Source of the DNA: an uncultured Muribaculaceae bacterium
GTDB taxonomy: Bacteria > Bacteroidota > Bacteroidia > Bacteroidales > Muribaculaceae
Length of the DNA: 64,000 nt
Direction: 5' to 3'
NCBI GenBank assembly: GCA_934661195.1
Contig: CAKUJD010000001.1
Coordinates: 248,001 to 312,000, forward strand
Of the stretch, positions 1 through 8,283 are shown one piece after another (positions within the stretch are counted from its first letter, which is position 1; each line of letters begins with the position of its first letter). A program made the translations under genes and the position numbers. A model generated the notes under the pieces. That model made no database searches. It was not told where the DNA came from and saw nothing but the letters and a program-made list of their open reading frames with translations.

Positions 1-77
1 ACACCCTCGAAGGTTTTGACTTCGACACCTATCACCGCGCTTTCGCCCATTTGCTGGGCAGGGAGGATGCCCAATGA
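1..77 (+). CDS. C-terminal end of an unidentified protein (partial)
   Basis: The window opens inside a reading frame that ends at TGA 75-77. The visible tail reads TLEGFDFDTYHRAFAHLLGR and then EDAQ. Its stop overlaps the ATG of the next gene (ATGA), which suggests translational coupling and a shared operon. The fragment is too short to assign a family, and no function is proposed. Confidence 0.6.
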   Translation, partial: TLEGFDFDTYHRAFAHLLGREDAQ

Positions 78-586
78 GGGGCGTGCTGAGCGCGGCCGCC
101 GTGCTGCTGGCGGCGCTGCTTGCCCTGGCCGGCTGCGACAAAATCGACAACAGGGCGCTGCCGGGCTACACCGTGCGCCTCAACCTGGGCGACATAGCCC
201 GCTGGAACACCTATGGCGTGAGCGGCGTGGGCGAGTACCGCGTGTTTAACCGTTCGAAGCGGCTGCCGGCAAACTTCCCCTACGACGTGAACACCTACAC
301 CGGCTTTGGCGGCGTGCTGCTCATAATGGGCCTGGACATAAGCAGCTCCACCTATGCCCCTGTGGCATTCGATGCCGCATGCCCGGTGGAGAAGAATGCC
401 GATGTGACCGTGGGCGTCGATGCCGACAACTTCGATGCCGTGTGTCCAAAGTGCGGCTCGCACTTTGATGTGCTCACTGGTGCCGGCGGTCCAAAAAGTG
501 GCCAGGCGCTGACGCGCAAGCTGGGCCTCACGGCCTACAAGGTGCGCGCCACCACCAACGGCGGCTATGTGATCACCAGCTACTGA
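74..586 (+). CDS. Lipoprotein with a Rieske-like domain
   Basis: This is a 170-residue protein with a short hydrophobic signal and a lipobox (LALAGC, Cys about 20), so it is probably lipidated and membrane anchored. The C-terminal half has the outline of a Rieske [2Fe-2S] fold: a first knuckle ACPVE (about 99-103) and a second knuckle CPKCGSHFDVLTG (about 124-136). The second knuckle resembles the classical CPCHGSxFD box. The canonical CxH of the first knuckle is CP here, and the second has CPKC rather than CxxH. Two histidine ligands therefore appear to be missing and cluster binding is doubtful. Small lipoproteins of this type occur in Bacteroidales from memory. The gene overlaps the upstream stop by 4 bp. 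Confidence 0.75.
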   Translation: MRGVLSAAAVLLAALLALAGCDKIDNRALPGYTVRLNLGDIARWNTYGVSGVGEYRVFNRSKRLPANFPYDVNTYTGFGGVLLIMGLDISSSTYAPVAFDAACPVEKNADVTVGVDADNFDAVCPKCGSHFDVLTGAGGPKSGQALTRKLGLTAYKVRATTNGGYVITSY

Positions 587-642
587 CTGTGGCGCTCAGC
601 TGTGGCACTCAACCCACTGGTGGCATAAATTTTTGCGCGACG

Positions 643-674
643 TTTGCGCAGAATATCGGAAATTGCTATCTTTG
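643..674 (+). promoter_or_regulatory. Promoter, -33 TTTG / -7 TATCTTTG
   Basis: TTTG (643-646), a 20-bp spacer and TATCTTTG (667-674) fit the Bacteroidetes primary sigma consensus. Transcription would start near 681. The next coding gene, rpsU, begins 382 nt downstream, so this promoter drives a long leader or a separate small RNA. Confidence 0.6.
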
Positions 675-680
675 CACCAG

Positions 681-850
681 TTAATTGAAAGGAGGTCAGT
701 TTACTTACTGGCATAGAAATAGGATAAGAGACACATATCATCAACCATAATGTGCTGATCACCAGCACTGCACGATGGCTTTGAGCGGCCACCGCGTGAA
801 GCATGGCAGCAAGGGTGGCCGTTGAGGTTGCTCGAGCGCAACCAATGCGG
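681..850 (+). ncRNA. Candidate structured RNA or long rpsU leader
   Basis: No convincing coding frame exists here. From the predicted start at about 681 the sequence has a perfect Shine-Dalgarno (AAAGGAGGTC, 688-697) with no ATG in range. Three hairpins follow: GTGCTG/CAGCAC (752-757/763-768), CGGCCACC/GGTGGCCG (786-793/814-821) and GGTTGC/GCAACC (826-831/838-843). The 3' end is unclear, because no terminator is visible before rpsU. It could be an independent RNA or the rpsU leader. The stretch 851-1062 shows nothing else recognisable. Confidence 0.35.
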
Positions 851-1062
851 TTCACAAAACAAATAGCAGCCCAATCACATAAATCCCATCATTCAGCCCC
901 AAAAGAATGTCCTGCCAAGGGGTGGGTATGCCGCACATTGCGCCGGCCGCTTCATGACAACAATGGCTAAAATGCCGTGGCACTCTGGGGGCGATGGGTG
1001 GCATTTCCAAGAGAAATAAAGATAGAATAATTTATAAACAATTAAAAAACAAACAACAAAAA

Positions 1063-1254
1063 ATGATTATCGTTCAAGTAAAAGAAGGCGAGAACATCGA
1101 AAGAGCCCTGAAGAAATTCAAAAGAAAGTATGAGAGAACCGGCATTGTGAAGGAACTGCGCGCACGTCAGCAGTTCGACAAGCCTTCGGTGGTTAACCGC
1201 AAGAAAATGATGAAGGCTATCTACGTTCAGAAGCTCCATCAGAACGACGATTAG
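1063..1254 (+). CDS. rpsU: 30S ribosomal protein bS21
   Basis: This is a 63-residue basic protein beginning MIIVQVKEGENIERALKKFK, the typical bS21 sequence and length. bS21 sits near the 3' end of 16S rRNA in the small subunit. The ATG at 1063 was chosen because the family starts there and an upstream extension would be unrelated. It is preceded by an A-rich stretch with no Shine-Dalgarno, as is normal in Bacteroidales. A strong terminator follows at 1322. From memory rpsU usually lies next to xerC and hpf in Bacteroides. Here xerC is almost 10 kb away. Confidence 0.95.
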   Translation: MIIVQVKEGENIERALKKFKRKYERTGIVKELRARQQFDKPSVVNRKKMMKAIYVQKLHQNDD

Positions 1255-1321
1255 TATATATTGTCGCAGCCAGCTGGACGCCATTGCGGCAGGCCAGTTG
1301 GCAACTCGATAAAAAGTCCAG

Positions 1322-1366
1322 AGTCTGGAGTCATCCTTGCTACGAGAGGATGCTCCAGACTTTTTT
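1322..1366 (+). terminator. Rho-independent terminator after rpsU
   Basis: AGTCTGGAG-t-CATCCT (1322-1337) pairs with AGGATG-CTCCAGACT (1347-1361), followed by a run of T. The stem is 15 bp with one bulge. Confidence 0.85.
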
Positions 1367-1440
1367 GTCGGCTCCGCTATGTGCCCAGGCGCAAGGCCGC
1401 ACATAATAAACTGCCCTACGGCTGCGTTAATAATGTTATG

Positions 1441-2880
1441 ATGAGAAAACTTCAATATTGGATTTTTGCGGTGCTCACCGCCCTGTCGGTGGCGAGTACC
1501 GGCTGCATAAGCGACGACTTCACCACCAGCAGCAGCGATGTGCTCGCATTCTCGACCGACACCGTTGCCTTCGACACCGTGATCACTGCCCAAAGCACGC
1601 CCACCAAGCAGTTCATGGTGTATAACCGCAGCAAAAAGATGATCAACATATCGTCGATAAAAGTTGCGGGCAACGAGCGCGGCCGCTTCTACATAAATGT
1701 CGACGGCATGAAGGGCAGCGAGTTTCACGATGTGGAGGTTCGCGGCCAGGACAGCATATATGTGATGGTGGAGAGCAACATCGACGTCACCGGAGCCGAC
1801 GAGCCCATTGAGACCACCGACCGCATCGACTTTGTGACCAACGGCGTGACGCAGAGCGTGACCCTCACCGCATGGGGGCAGGATGTGGACATCATCAAGG
1901 GCGACACCATTAAGACCGACACGCAGCTCAGGGCCGGCAAGCCCTATCTGGTGTACGACACTCTGGTGGTGGCCCAGGGAGCAACGCTCACGCTCGACCC
2001 CGGGGTGACCATGCTGTTTCATGCCAAGGCCGGCATGAAGGTGGAGGGCCGCCTTGACGCGCGCGGCACGCAAGAGCGGCCCATTGCCCTGCGGGGCGAC
2101 CGCCTCGACCATGTGGTGGGCCAAATCAACTTCGACATCATGAGTGGCCAGTGGGGCGGCGTGCAGTTTGGCCCTCACAGCTATGGCAATGAGATGGCCT
2201 ATGTGGAGATGCGCGGCTCGGCCATAGGCGTTGAGGTGAAGCCTGAAAGCGCCGACCGCATGGCCCTGCATCTGCTCAACTGCGTACTGCACAACTCCAG
2301 CAGCAGCGTGCTCAGCGCCACTGGCGCGTGGGTTGAGGCCGAGGGCACCGAGCTGAGCGATGCGGCCGGCAGTGTGGCCAGCTTTGAGGGCGGCAAGGTG
2401 AGGCTGGCTCAGTGCACGCTGGCCAACTACTACCTGTTCGACGCCATCAGCGGCCCCATCCTCAATCTTGACTACGACAACGACTCGCTGCCGGCGCTCG
2501 ACGCACGTGTGGACAACTGCATAATCTATGGCAACGCCAGCGAGCTCAGCAGCGGCGACTACTCGGGCACCAACGTGCTGCTGCGCAACTGCCTGCTTAA
2601 GTCGAAGGGCACCGACGACGCCAACTTCATCAGTTGTGTGTGGGGCGGTGACCCCAAGTTCTACACCGTGAGGGAGGAATATGTGTTCGACTATCGCCTG
2701 AAAAACGAGAGCGACGCCATTGCCGCAGGCGACCGTTCGCTGTGCCCCGCCAGTGCGCGGTATGACCGCTACGGCCAAGACCGCTGGCAGCGCGAAGGCA
2801 TCGACCTGGGCGCATATGTGTGGGTCCAGGCCGCCGACGACGATAAAGCCCAAGCCGCGCCGAGGCGGCGGCAGCGATGA
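1441..2880 (+). CDS. Lipoprotein with a predicted right-handed beta-helix
   Basis: This is a 479-residue protein. The N-terminus is a lipoprotein signal (hydrophobic stretch, then ASTGC with Cys about 22), so it is probably surface or periplasmic. A beta-sandwich-like region follows (to about residue 150), then a long stretch of short repetitive strands with parallel beta-helix character (LDPGVTMLFHAKAGMKVEG, CTLANYYLFDA, VDNCIIYGNAS). Such folds often bind or cut polysaccharide, but no catalytic signature is visible. ATG 1441 was preferred over ATG 1438, and both give the same signal. The stop overlaps folB by 4 bp (ATGA), implying one transcript. Confidence 0.75.
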   Translation: MRKLQYWIFAVLTALSVASTGCISDDFTTSSSDVLAFSTDTVAFDTVITAQSTPTKQFMVYNRSKKMINISSIKVAGNERGRFYINVDGMKGSEFHDVEVRGQDSIYVMVESNIDVTGADEPIETTDRIDFVTNGVTQSVTLTAWGQDVDIIKGDTIKTDTQLRAGKPYLVYDTLVVAQGATLTLDPGVTMLFHAKAGMKVEGRLDARGTQERPIALRGDRLDHVVGQINFDIMSGQWGGVQFGPHSYGNEMAYVEMRGSAIGVEVKPESADRMALHLLNCVLHNSSSSVLSATGAWVEAEGTELSDAAGSVASFEGGKVRLAQCTLANYYLFDAISGPILNLDYDNDSLPALDARVDNCIIYGNASELSSGDYSGTNVLLRNCLLKSKGTDDANFISCVWGGDPKFYTVREEYVFDYRLKNESDAIAAGDRSLCPASARYDRYGQDRWQREGIDLGAYVWVQAADDDKAQAAPRRRQR

Positions 2881-3239
2881 CTGCCGGATGTGGCACAATA
2901 GCGCTGCGCCGCATGCGCTTTCAGGCCCACCACGGCGTGGGGGCGCAGGAGCGTGTTGTGGGCAACCGCTTTGAGGTGACGCTGAGCGTGACCTGTCCGA
3001 TGCGGCAGGCAATGGAGCATGACTGCCTCGACGGCACGGTGAACTATGCCGGCCTGTATGCCGTGGTCGAGCGCGAGATGCGCCAGCCGTCGCAGCTGCT
3101 CGAGCATGTGGCGTGGCGCATAGCGCAGGCTGTGAGGCGGCAGTTTCCGCAGGTGCAGGGAGGCACTGTAACGGTCACCAAGGTCACGCCCCCGTTTAAG
3201 TGCGACCTCGATGGCGTGGACGTAACCATAAATTTTTAG
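2877..3239 (+). CDS. folB: Dihydroneopterin aldolase
   Basis: This 120-residue protein matches FolB in length and sequence. It would convert 7,8-dihydroneopterin to 6-hydroxymethyl-dihydropterin in folate synthesis, in the cytoplasm. The N-terminal RMRFQAHHGVGAQERVVGN is the family's first strand and active-site region. DGTVNYAGLY and LLEHVAWRIAQAV contain the conserved Tyr and Glu, and VTKVTPPFKCDLDGVDVTI is the usual C-terminal strand pair. It overlaps the upstream lipoprotein gene by 4 bp and is followed within 5 bp by the MATE exporter. Confidence 0.92.
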   Translation: MTAGCGTIALRRMRFQAHHGVGAQERVVGNRFEVTLSVTCPMRQAMEHDCLDGTVNYAGLYAVVEREMRQPSQLLEHVAWRIAQAVRRQFPQVQGGTVTVTKVTPPFKCDLDGVDVTINF

Positions 3240-3243
3240 CGCC

Positions 3244-4581
3244 GTGGCTGCTGTGAACGAGAAGCGCCGGTGCGACCGCCAAATTCTGGCCATAGCCCTG
3301 CCGGCCATTGTGGCCAACGTCACCATCCCTTTGCTGGGACTGCTTGATGTGGGCATAGCCGGCCACCTTGGCGTGGCCAAATTCATCGGTGCCGTGGCTG
3401 TGGGCTCGATGATGTTCAATCTCATTTACTGGAACTTCGGGTTTCTGCGCATGGGCACCTCGGGCATGACCGCCCAGGCCTATGGGCGGGCCGACCGGGC
3501 CGCTCAGTCCTCGGTGCTGCAGCGCGCCGCTGTGCTTGGCGCGCTCATCGGCCTTGCGGTGATAGCGTTGCAGGTGCCGCTGCGATGGCTTGCCCTGCTT
3601 GCCATAGGCCCGTCGGATGATGTGCGCCAGCTTGCCACCCTATATTTTTCGATAGGCGTGTGGGGCGCGCCCGCCCTGCTGGTGATGATGGCCATAAAGG
3701 GGTGGCTGCTGGGCATGCAGGACTCCCGCGGCCCAATGGCCATATCGATAGGCGTCAACGTGGTCAACATAGCTGTGAGCCTTGTGGCGGTGTTTGTGCT
3801 GCACATGGGCTTCAAGGGTATAGCCGTGGGCACGCTCACCGCCGAGTGGTGCGGTCTGGCCTATGCCATGGTCTTGCTGCGCCGCAAGCACCCTTGGCTC
3901 GCCGCGCACCTCAGCTTTAGGGCGGCGGTGCGTCTGCGCGGAGCGGGCAGTTTTTTCAGGGTGAATGCCGACATATTTGTGCGCAGCTTTCTGCTGATGC
4001 TCGTCACACTGTTTTTCATGGCAGTGGGCGCGCGCAGCGGCGATGTGATTCTGGCTGTGAATGCGCTGATAATGCAGCTGTTCACCCTGTTCTCCTACTT
4101 CATGGACGGCATAGCCTTTGCCGGCGAGGCCTTGGTGGGCAAGTGCGTGGGGCGCCGCGACGAGGCCGCCCTGCGGCTGTGTGTGCGCCGCTTGCTGCTG
4201 TGGGGCAGCGTGCTGGCCCTGCTGTTTGCCGTGGCCTACATGGTATTCCCGCAATTCATATTCGGCCTGCTCACCACCGATGGCACCGTGCTTGCCACCG
4301 CCCTCAGCTACCGCTGGTGGTGCGTGGCCATTCCGCTCACGGGCATGGCCGCCTTTGTGGGCGATGGCGTGTTCATCGGCCTCACGCGCACGCGCGGCAT
4401 GCTGGCCGCCGTGGCGGTGGCCAGCGCTGCCTACTTTGCTCTCTACTTTGCCCTGCCGCCCGACATGGGCAATTGCCGCCTGTGGCTGGCGTTCGTCACC
4501 TACTTGCTGCTGCGGGGCGTGGTGCTGGCCGCCGTCTATGCCGCGGGACGCTGCTGGCGCCTGGCCGGTGGTAACCGATGA
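3244..4581 (+). CDS. MATE family exporter (DinF-like)
   Basis: This is a 445-residue integral membrane protein with about 12 hydrophobic segments and the MATE pattern. It opens DRQILAIALPAIVANVTIPL, followed by LLDVGIAGHLG. A second repeat half begins near residue 235 (FRVNADIFVRSFLLMLV). The family exports drugs or metabolites in exchange for Na+ or H+, and DinF-type members dominate in bacteria. The start is taken as GTG 3244, five bases after the folB stop, and GTG 3253 is an alternative. The substrate cannot be told from the sequence. Confidence 0.88.
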   Translation: MAAVNEKRRCDRQILAIALPAIVANVTIPLLGLLDVGIAGHLGVAKFIGAVAVGSMMFNLIYWNFGFLRMGTSGMTAQAYGRADRAAQSSVLQRAAVLGALIGLAVIALQVPLRWLALLAIGPSDDVRQLATLYFSIGVWGAPALLVMMAIKGWLLGMQDSRGPMAISIGVNVVNIAVSLVAVFVLHMGFKGIAVGTLTAEWCGLAYAMVLLRRKHPWLAAHLSFRAAVRLRGAGSFFRVNADIFVRSFLLMLVTLFFMAVGARSGDVILAVNALIMQLFTLFSYFMDGIAFAGEALVGKCVGRRDEAALRLCVRRLLLWGSVLALLFAVAYMVFPQFIFGLLTTDGTVLATALSYRWWCVAIPLTGMAAFVGDGVFIGLTRTRGMLAAVAVASAAYFALYFALPPDMGNCRLWLAFVTYLLLRGVVLAAVYAAGRCWRLAGGNR

Positions 4582-4601
4582 AAATATTGCTGCAAATTCC
4601 T

Positions 4602-4631
4602 TTTGTGTTTATTTTCAAATGATTATTTTTG
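4602..4631 (+). promoter_or_regulatory. Promoter, -33 TTTG / -7 TATTTTTG
   Basis: TTTG (4602-4605) and TATTTTTG (4624-4631) are separated by 18 bp. This is a close match to the Bacteroidetes consensus, directly upstream of the GYF_2 gene. Confidence 0.7.
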
Positions 4632-4667
4632 CAAATGCCCATCAACAATAAGTTAGGCAATGGACTT

Positions 4668-5252
4668 ATGCAGCAGTATTGGATAAATCAGGGTGGGGTG
4701 CAGGCAGGGCCTGTGACCATCGACGAACTGGAGAAAATGAAGGTAGGCCCCGATGCCTACGTGTGGCGCAGCGGACTCGACGACTGGGTGAAAATCACCG
4801 AGTTACCCGAGTTGGCGGCAGCCATTGCTTCCGCTCCCGAACCGCCAGCCATTGAGCCTCAAGAGGCGGCTCCCGAGCCTGAGCCCGATGATGAGGCTGC
4901 CCCCGAGTCGGCGCTTGAACCCGACTCTGTGCCTGAGCCGGCAGAGACTCCTGAACCGGCAGGCCAGCCGTTGCCGCCGCCACTGCCGCAACCGGCTGAG
5001 CCGTGTGCCGCACGGCCGGCACCCAAGTGCCCGCCCACAAACGTGGGTTGGGGCATAGTGGCCGTGCTGCTTTGCCAGCCGCTTGGCATACTGGCCATTG
5101 TACTCGGTGTGATGGTCAAATCAAAGTACGATGCTGGCGAATACGATCGCGCCGTCAGCCTCAGCGAGTGGAGCGCATGGAGTTGCATTGCCGCCATCAC
5201 CCTGGGCGTTGGCTTCGGCTGGATTGGCGCGCTGGTGTCGCTGCTGGTATGA
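4668..5252 (+). CDS. GYF_2 domain membrane protein
   Basis: This is a 194-residue protein. Residues 1-50 (QQYWINQGGVQAGPVTIDEL, then WRSGLDDWVKITELPEL) form a GYF_2 domain, a small module thought to bind proline-rich peptides. Residues about 55-130 are an acidic, proline-rich linker. The C-terminus has two membrane segments (GWGIVAVLLCQPLGILAIVL and AWSCIAAITLGVGFGWIGAL) of the CD225/dispanin type. ATG 4668 was chosen because the domain starts there and the promoter -7 box lies 36 bp upstream. The stop overlaps the next gene's start, so the two are coupled. Its role is unknown. Confidence 0.8.
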   Translation: MQQYWINQGGVQAGPVTIDELEKMKVGPDAYVWRSGLDDWVKITELPELAAAIASAPEPPAIEPQEAAPEPEPDDEAAPESALEPDSVPEPAETPEPAGQPLPPPLPQPAEPCAARPAPKCPPTNVGWGIVAVLLCQPLGILAIVLGVMVKSKYDAGEYDRAVSLSEWSAWSCIAAITLGVGFGWIGALVSLLV

Positions 5253-5638
5253 TGGCGCGACGCTTGTGGCGCCGCATGTGCGCCTTGGTGGTGACGGTGG
5301 CTGCGGCTGCGCTTGCCGCAGCCTATGCCTGGCTCGATCCTGCCACCTTCCCTCTGTTTCCAAAATGCATATTTAAGTCGCTCACCGGCCTCAGCTGTCC
5401 TGGCTGCGGCTTGCAGCGCGCCCTTCACGCCGCCCTTCACGGCCGCCTGGCCGAGGCGTGGAGCTACAATGCCATGCTGCCCGTGCTTGCCGCGGTGCTT
5501 GTGGTCTATGCCACATCGGGCCTGTGGCGCGGGCGCTGGCCGCGGCTGTGGGCCGCCCTCAATTCCGCTTGGGCCGCCATGGCCGTTCTGGCCATGATAG
5601 TGCTGTGGTGGGTGCTGCGCAACCTCCTTGGTATTTAA
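5249..5638 (+). CDS. DUF2752 membrane protein
   Basis: This is a 129-residue protein with about three membrane segments. It carries the DUF2752 signature CPGCGLQRALHAALHGRLAE (about residues 50-69) after a CIFKSLTGLS stretch. It begins MMARRLWRRM, and ATG 5249 overlaps the stop of the GYF_2 gene. From memory DUF2752 proteins often sit beside GYF_2/CD225 genes in Bacteroidetes, which supports a joint membrane role. No biochemical function is established for the family. The paired cysteines could bind a metal, but that is speculation. Confidence 0.85.
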   Translation: MMARRLWRRMCALVVTVAAAALAAAYAWLDPATFPLFPKCIFKSLTGLSCPGCGLQRALHAALHGRLAEAWSYNAMLPVLAAVLVVYATSGLWRGRWPRLWAALNSAWAAMAVLAMIVLWWVLRNLLGI

Positions 5639-5652
5639 ATCATTACTTGAAC

Positions 5653-5693
5653 CCATTCCAAAAAATGTCATTTGTGTCACTTTTTTGGAATGG
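5653..5693 (+). repeat. 13-bp inverted repeat (hairpin)
   Basis: CCATTCCAAAAAA (5653-5665) and its exact complement TTTTTTGGAATGG (5681-5693) are separated by 15 bp, just after the DUF2752 gene. The stem is AT-rich and lacks a following T-run. It may act as a weak terminator or a protein site. Confidence 0.55.
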
Positions 5694-5889
5694 ACTGGTC
5701 CAAAATCCCTGTGGCTGTGTTGCTGCTGGTCAAAAAGTGCCTAAAACTCACCCCTATTGCCATGCGGCTTTGCCCCAATGCGATAAAATGCCTAACTTTA
5801 CACTGCCAAATGCGCGCATGCCGCCAGTGGCATCCGCGCGGCAGCATTGTTGAAGAGTAACTTACACTATTTGAATATCGCTTAAAACT

Positions 5890-6873
5890 ATGAAGATAGG
5901 GAATATAGACCTCGGACCGCGTCCGGTGATGCTTGCCCCCATGGAGGACGTCACCGACCAGTCGTTCCGCCAGATATGCCGCGAGCAGGGCGCCGACATG
6001 GTGTACACCGAGTTTGTGTCGGCCGACGCGCTGGTGCGCAGCATCAGCGCCACCATGCGCAAGTTGCACATTGCCCCAGCCGAGCGTCCTGCGGCCATCC
6101 AGATATATGGCAAGGAAGTCGACCCCATGGTGGAGGCCGCAAAAATAGCGCAGGAGGCCCACCCCGATGTGATTGACCTGAACTTTGGCTGCCCAGTGAA
6201 GAAGGTGGCCTCGAAGGGCGCCGGCGCCGGCTTGCTGCGCAATGTGCCGCTAATGCTGCAAATAACGCGCGCTGTGGTGCAGGCCGTCGACGTGCCCGTA
6301 ACCGCCAAGACGCGCCTGGGTTGGGACTGCGACAGCAAGATTATTGTGGAGCTGGCCGAACAGCTGCAAGACTGCGGCATTCAGGCCCTCACCATTCATG
6401 GTCGCACGCGTTCGCAGCTATACACCGGTGAGGCCGACTGGACACTGATAGGCGAGGTGAAGCGCAACCCGCGCATGCACATCCCCATCATAGGCAACGG
6501 CGACATCACCACGCCTCAAAAACTGGCCGAGTATTACGACCGCTATGGCGTTGACGGCATCATGGTGGGCCGCGCCGCTATAGGCGCACCGTGGATATTC
6601 CGCGAAATGAAGCAGTATTTGCTCGACGGCACTCTGCCCAGCATCAGCAACCACGAGAAAATGCAGCTGCTGCGCCGCCAAATCAGCGAGAGCATCGACC
6701 GCATCGATGAGCACCGCGGCATCCTTCACATTCGCCGCCACTTGGCCGCCACACCGCTGTTTAAGGGCATTCCCAACTTTCGCCAGACCCGCATAGCCAT
6801 GCTGCAGGCCGACACCGCCGCCGACCTCAACGCAATTCTCGACGATGTGGAGCGCAAATATCTGAGTGATTAA
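5890..6873 (+). CDS. dusB: tRNA-dihydrouridine synthase, DusB type
   Basis: This is a 327-residue FMN-dependent TIM-barrel enzyme that reduces uridine to dihydrouridine in tRNA. MLAPMEDVTDQSFR is the N-terminal flavin motif. LNFGCPVKKVASKGAGAGLL holds the catalytic Cys101, and LTIHGRTRSQLYTG and GNGDI are the phosphate-binding strands. VDGIMVGRAAIGAPWIF matches DusB proteins, and the helical tail has normal length. It is preceded by a 250-bp non-coding gap and followed at 38 bp by a GIN-domain gene. Confidence 0.93.
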   Translation: MKIGNIDLGPRPVMLAPMEDVTDQSFRQICREQGADMVYTEFVSADALVRSISATMRKLHIAPAERPAAIQIYGKEVDPMVEAAKIAQEAHPDVIDLNFGCPVKKVASKGAGAGLLRNVPLMLQITRAVVQAVDVPVTAKTRLGWDCDSKIIVELAEQLQDCGIQALTIHGRTRSQLYTGEADWTLIGEVKRNPRMHIPIIGNGDITTPQKLAEYYDRYGVDGIMVGRAAIGAPWIFREMKQYLLDGTLPSISNHEKMQLLRRQISESIDRIDEHRGILHIRRHLAATPLFKGIPNFRQTRIAMLQADTAADLNAILDDVERKYLSD

Positions 6874-6911
6874 CGTGATTAAGAAACAACAGAGCATAAG
6901 AAGCAAATAAG

Positions 6912-7619
6912 ATGAAACGCATATTATCAGCATTCACACTCCTGCTGGCAGTGGCCACAACTTGCCTGAGCGCTGCCGAGCGCCACGAAGTGAAGGTGGG
7001 CGAATTCACCAAACTCAACGTTACCGACAACATAAATGTGGACTACGTGTGCAGCCCCGACTCGTCGGGCATGGCCGTGTTCACTGCCGACGCAAAGGTG
7101 GTGAGCGGACTGCTGTTTGTGAACAACGGCAAAGGCAAACTCACCGTCCAGGTGGCCCCCGATGTGCTGGCAGCCGGCCATCTGCCCACGGTCACGGTCT
7201 ACTCCTCGTCGCTGCAAGAGGCCAAAAACCAGGGCGACAGCACCGTGCGCCTCGTGTGCCTGGCCAAGACGCCAGTGCTTAAGTGCGTGATCACCGACAA
7301 CGGCCGGCTGATAGCCCACGGCATCGACGCCGCCACAGTGCAGCTCAACATCTCCACAGGCCGCGGCAAAATTGTGGCCGACGGCCAATGCACCAACCTA
7401 CGCGCCAAAAACGTGGGCAAAGGTGAGATTCAGGCCGACCAGCTGCCCGCCAAGTCGGCCCACTGCACCATTATAGGCACCGGGTCGATAGGCTGCACCG
7501 TGCAGGGTGGCGAGCTTAAGGTCACCGGCTCGGGCACTGGCAAAGTCTACTACAAGGGCAAGCCCTCGTCGGTCACCGTCCACAAGCTCGGCTCCATCAA
7601 GGCCATCCCCCTGCAGTAG
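6912..7619 (+). CDS. Secreted GIN-domain (DUF2807) protein
   Basis: This is a 235-residue protein with a signal peptide (residues 1-21, LLLAVATTCLSA). A GIN or DUF2807 beta-solenoid follows. Features typical of the family are FTKLNVTDNINVDYVCSPD, LTVQVAPDVL, LPTVTVYSSSLQEAKNQGDS and a final TGSGTGKVYYKGKPS. These proteins are often called putative autotransporter adhesins, but their true role is not settled. It is expected in the periplasm or at the surface. The gene is probably read with or shortly after dusB. Confidence 0.82.
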   Translation: MKRILSAFTLLLAVATTCLSAAERHEVKVGEFTKLNVTDNINVDYVCSPDSSGMAVFTADAKVVSGLLFVNNGKGKLTVQVAPDVLAAGHLPTVTVYSSSLQEAKNQGDSTVRLVCLAKTPVLKCVITDNGRLIAHGIDAATVQLNISTGRGKIVADGQCTNLRAKNVGKGEIQADQLPAKSAHCTIIGTGSIGCTVQGGELKVTGSGTGKVYYKGKPSSVTVHKLGSIKAIPLQ

Positions 7620-7625
7620 CGCCTC

Positions 7626-7660
7626 CCTGCCTACACATATTTTATCCCTGACGGGATAAT
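7626..7660 (-). repeat. Dispersed intergenic repeat, copy 1
   Basis: On the minus strand this reads ATCCC-GTCA-GGGAT, then ATATGTGTAG, then GCAGG. A second copy in the opposite orientation is at 29964-29998. It forms a small hairpin plus a conserved tail. The rest of the 217-bp gap to 7836 shows nothing recognisable. Confidence 0.55.
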
Positions 7661-7836
7661 GCCGTCCACTATTTTGCGACACGTGCCGGGGATGTCCACA
7701 CAAAAAATACTTAAATCATCGCACACGTGCAACCTCAATGCCCCATTATCCCCGCTGATGCCGTTGCTTTTTTGGCGGTTAGCGCATTTAGCCTTAACTT
7801 TTCGCACAATGTGGTGTGATTATACATTTAATTGAG

Positions 7837-8283
7837 ATGAAGAAAATCAACAAACTGCGCATATGCAACGCTTTCTTGGCAGTGATGGCTGCATTGATGC
7901 TGCTGTCGGGCTTGCAGCTTGAGGCATGCGGCGGCCGCGACCTTATGGGAATTGGCTTCAATGCAATGGTGTGGGCGCATAGCATTGCCGGAGCGGCTAT
8001 GATGGCCGCTGTGGCGTGGCATCTGTATCTGCATTTTGGCCGCGGCGGTTGGCTCAAGAAAATGCGGAGGCTAAAGAACCGCCCCACACGCGCAATGTGC
8101 GTGCTGTGGGGCGTGATGGCCGTGCTCAGCATTGCGGCTTTGGCGCATTTCGTGCTTCAGCCGCAGCATTCACCGCTTGGGGCGGTGCACGGCAAGGCGG
8201 GGTTCTTGTTTTTGCTGTTTTGCATAGGCCACACGGCCAAGCGGTGGCGCTGGCTCAAGGCACACGTGCTGCGTGGGCTTTAA
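7837..8283 (+). CDS. DUF4405 membrane protein
   Basis: This is a 148-residue protein with four predicted membrane helices. It begins MKKINKLRICNAFLAVMAAL. The pattern of an AHSIAG helix and AVAWHLYLHF, then a basic loop and a later GAVHGKAGFLFLLFCIGHTA, fits DUF4405. This is a small family resembling di-heme cytochrome b-type helices with conserved histidines. Heme binding is inference only. ATG 7837 was chosen over an upstream ATG because the hydrophobic segment follows directly. The last codons lie inside the direct repeat that flanks the AT-rich island. Confidence 0.75.
   Translation: MKKINKLRICNAFLAVMAALMLLSGLQLEACGGRDLMGIGFNAMVWAHSIAGAAMMAAVAWHLYLHFGRGGWLKKMRRLKNRPTRAMCVLWGVMAVLSIAALAHFVLQPQHSPLGAVHGKAGFLFLLFCIGHTAKRWRWLKAHVLRGL

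Noticed and set aside
580..855. Minus-strand small protein gene
   Set aside because: It covers the promoter and the hairpin region, has no family features and no promoter of its own.
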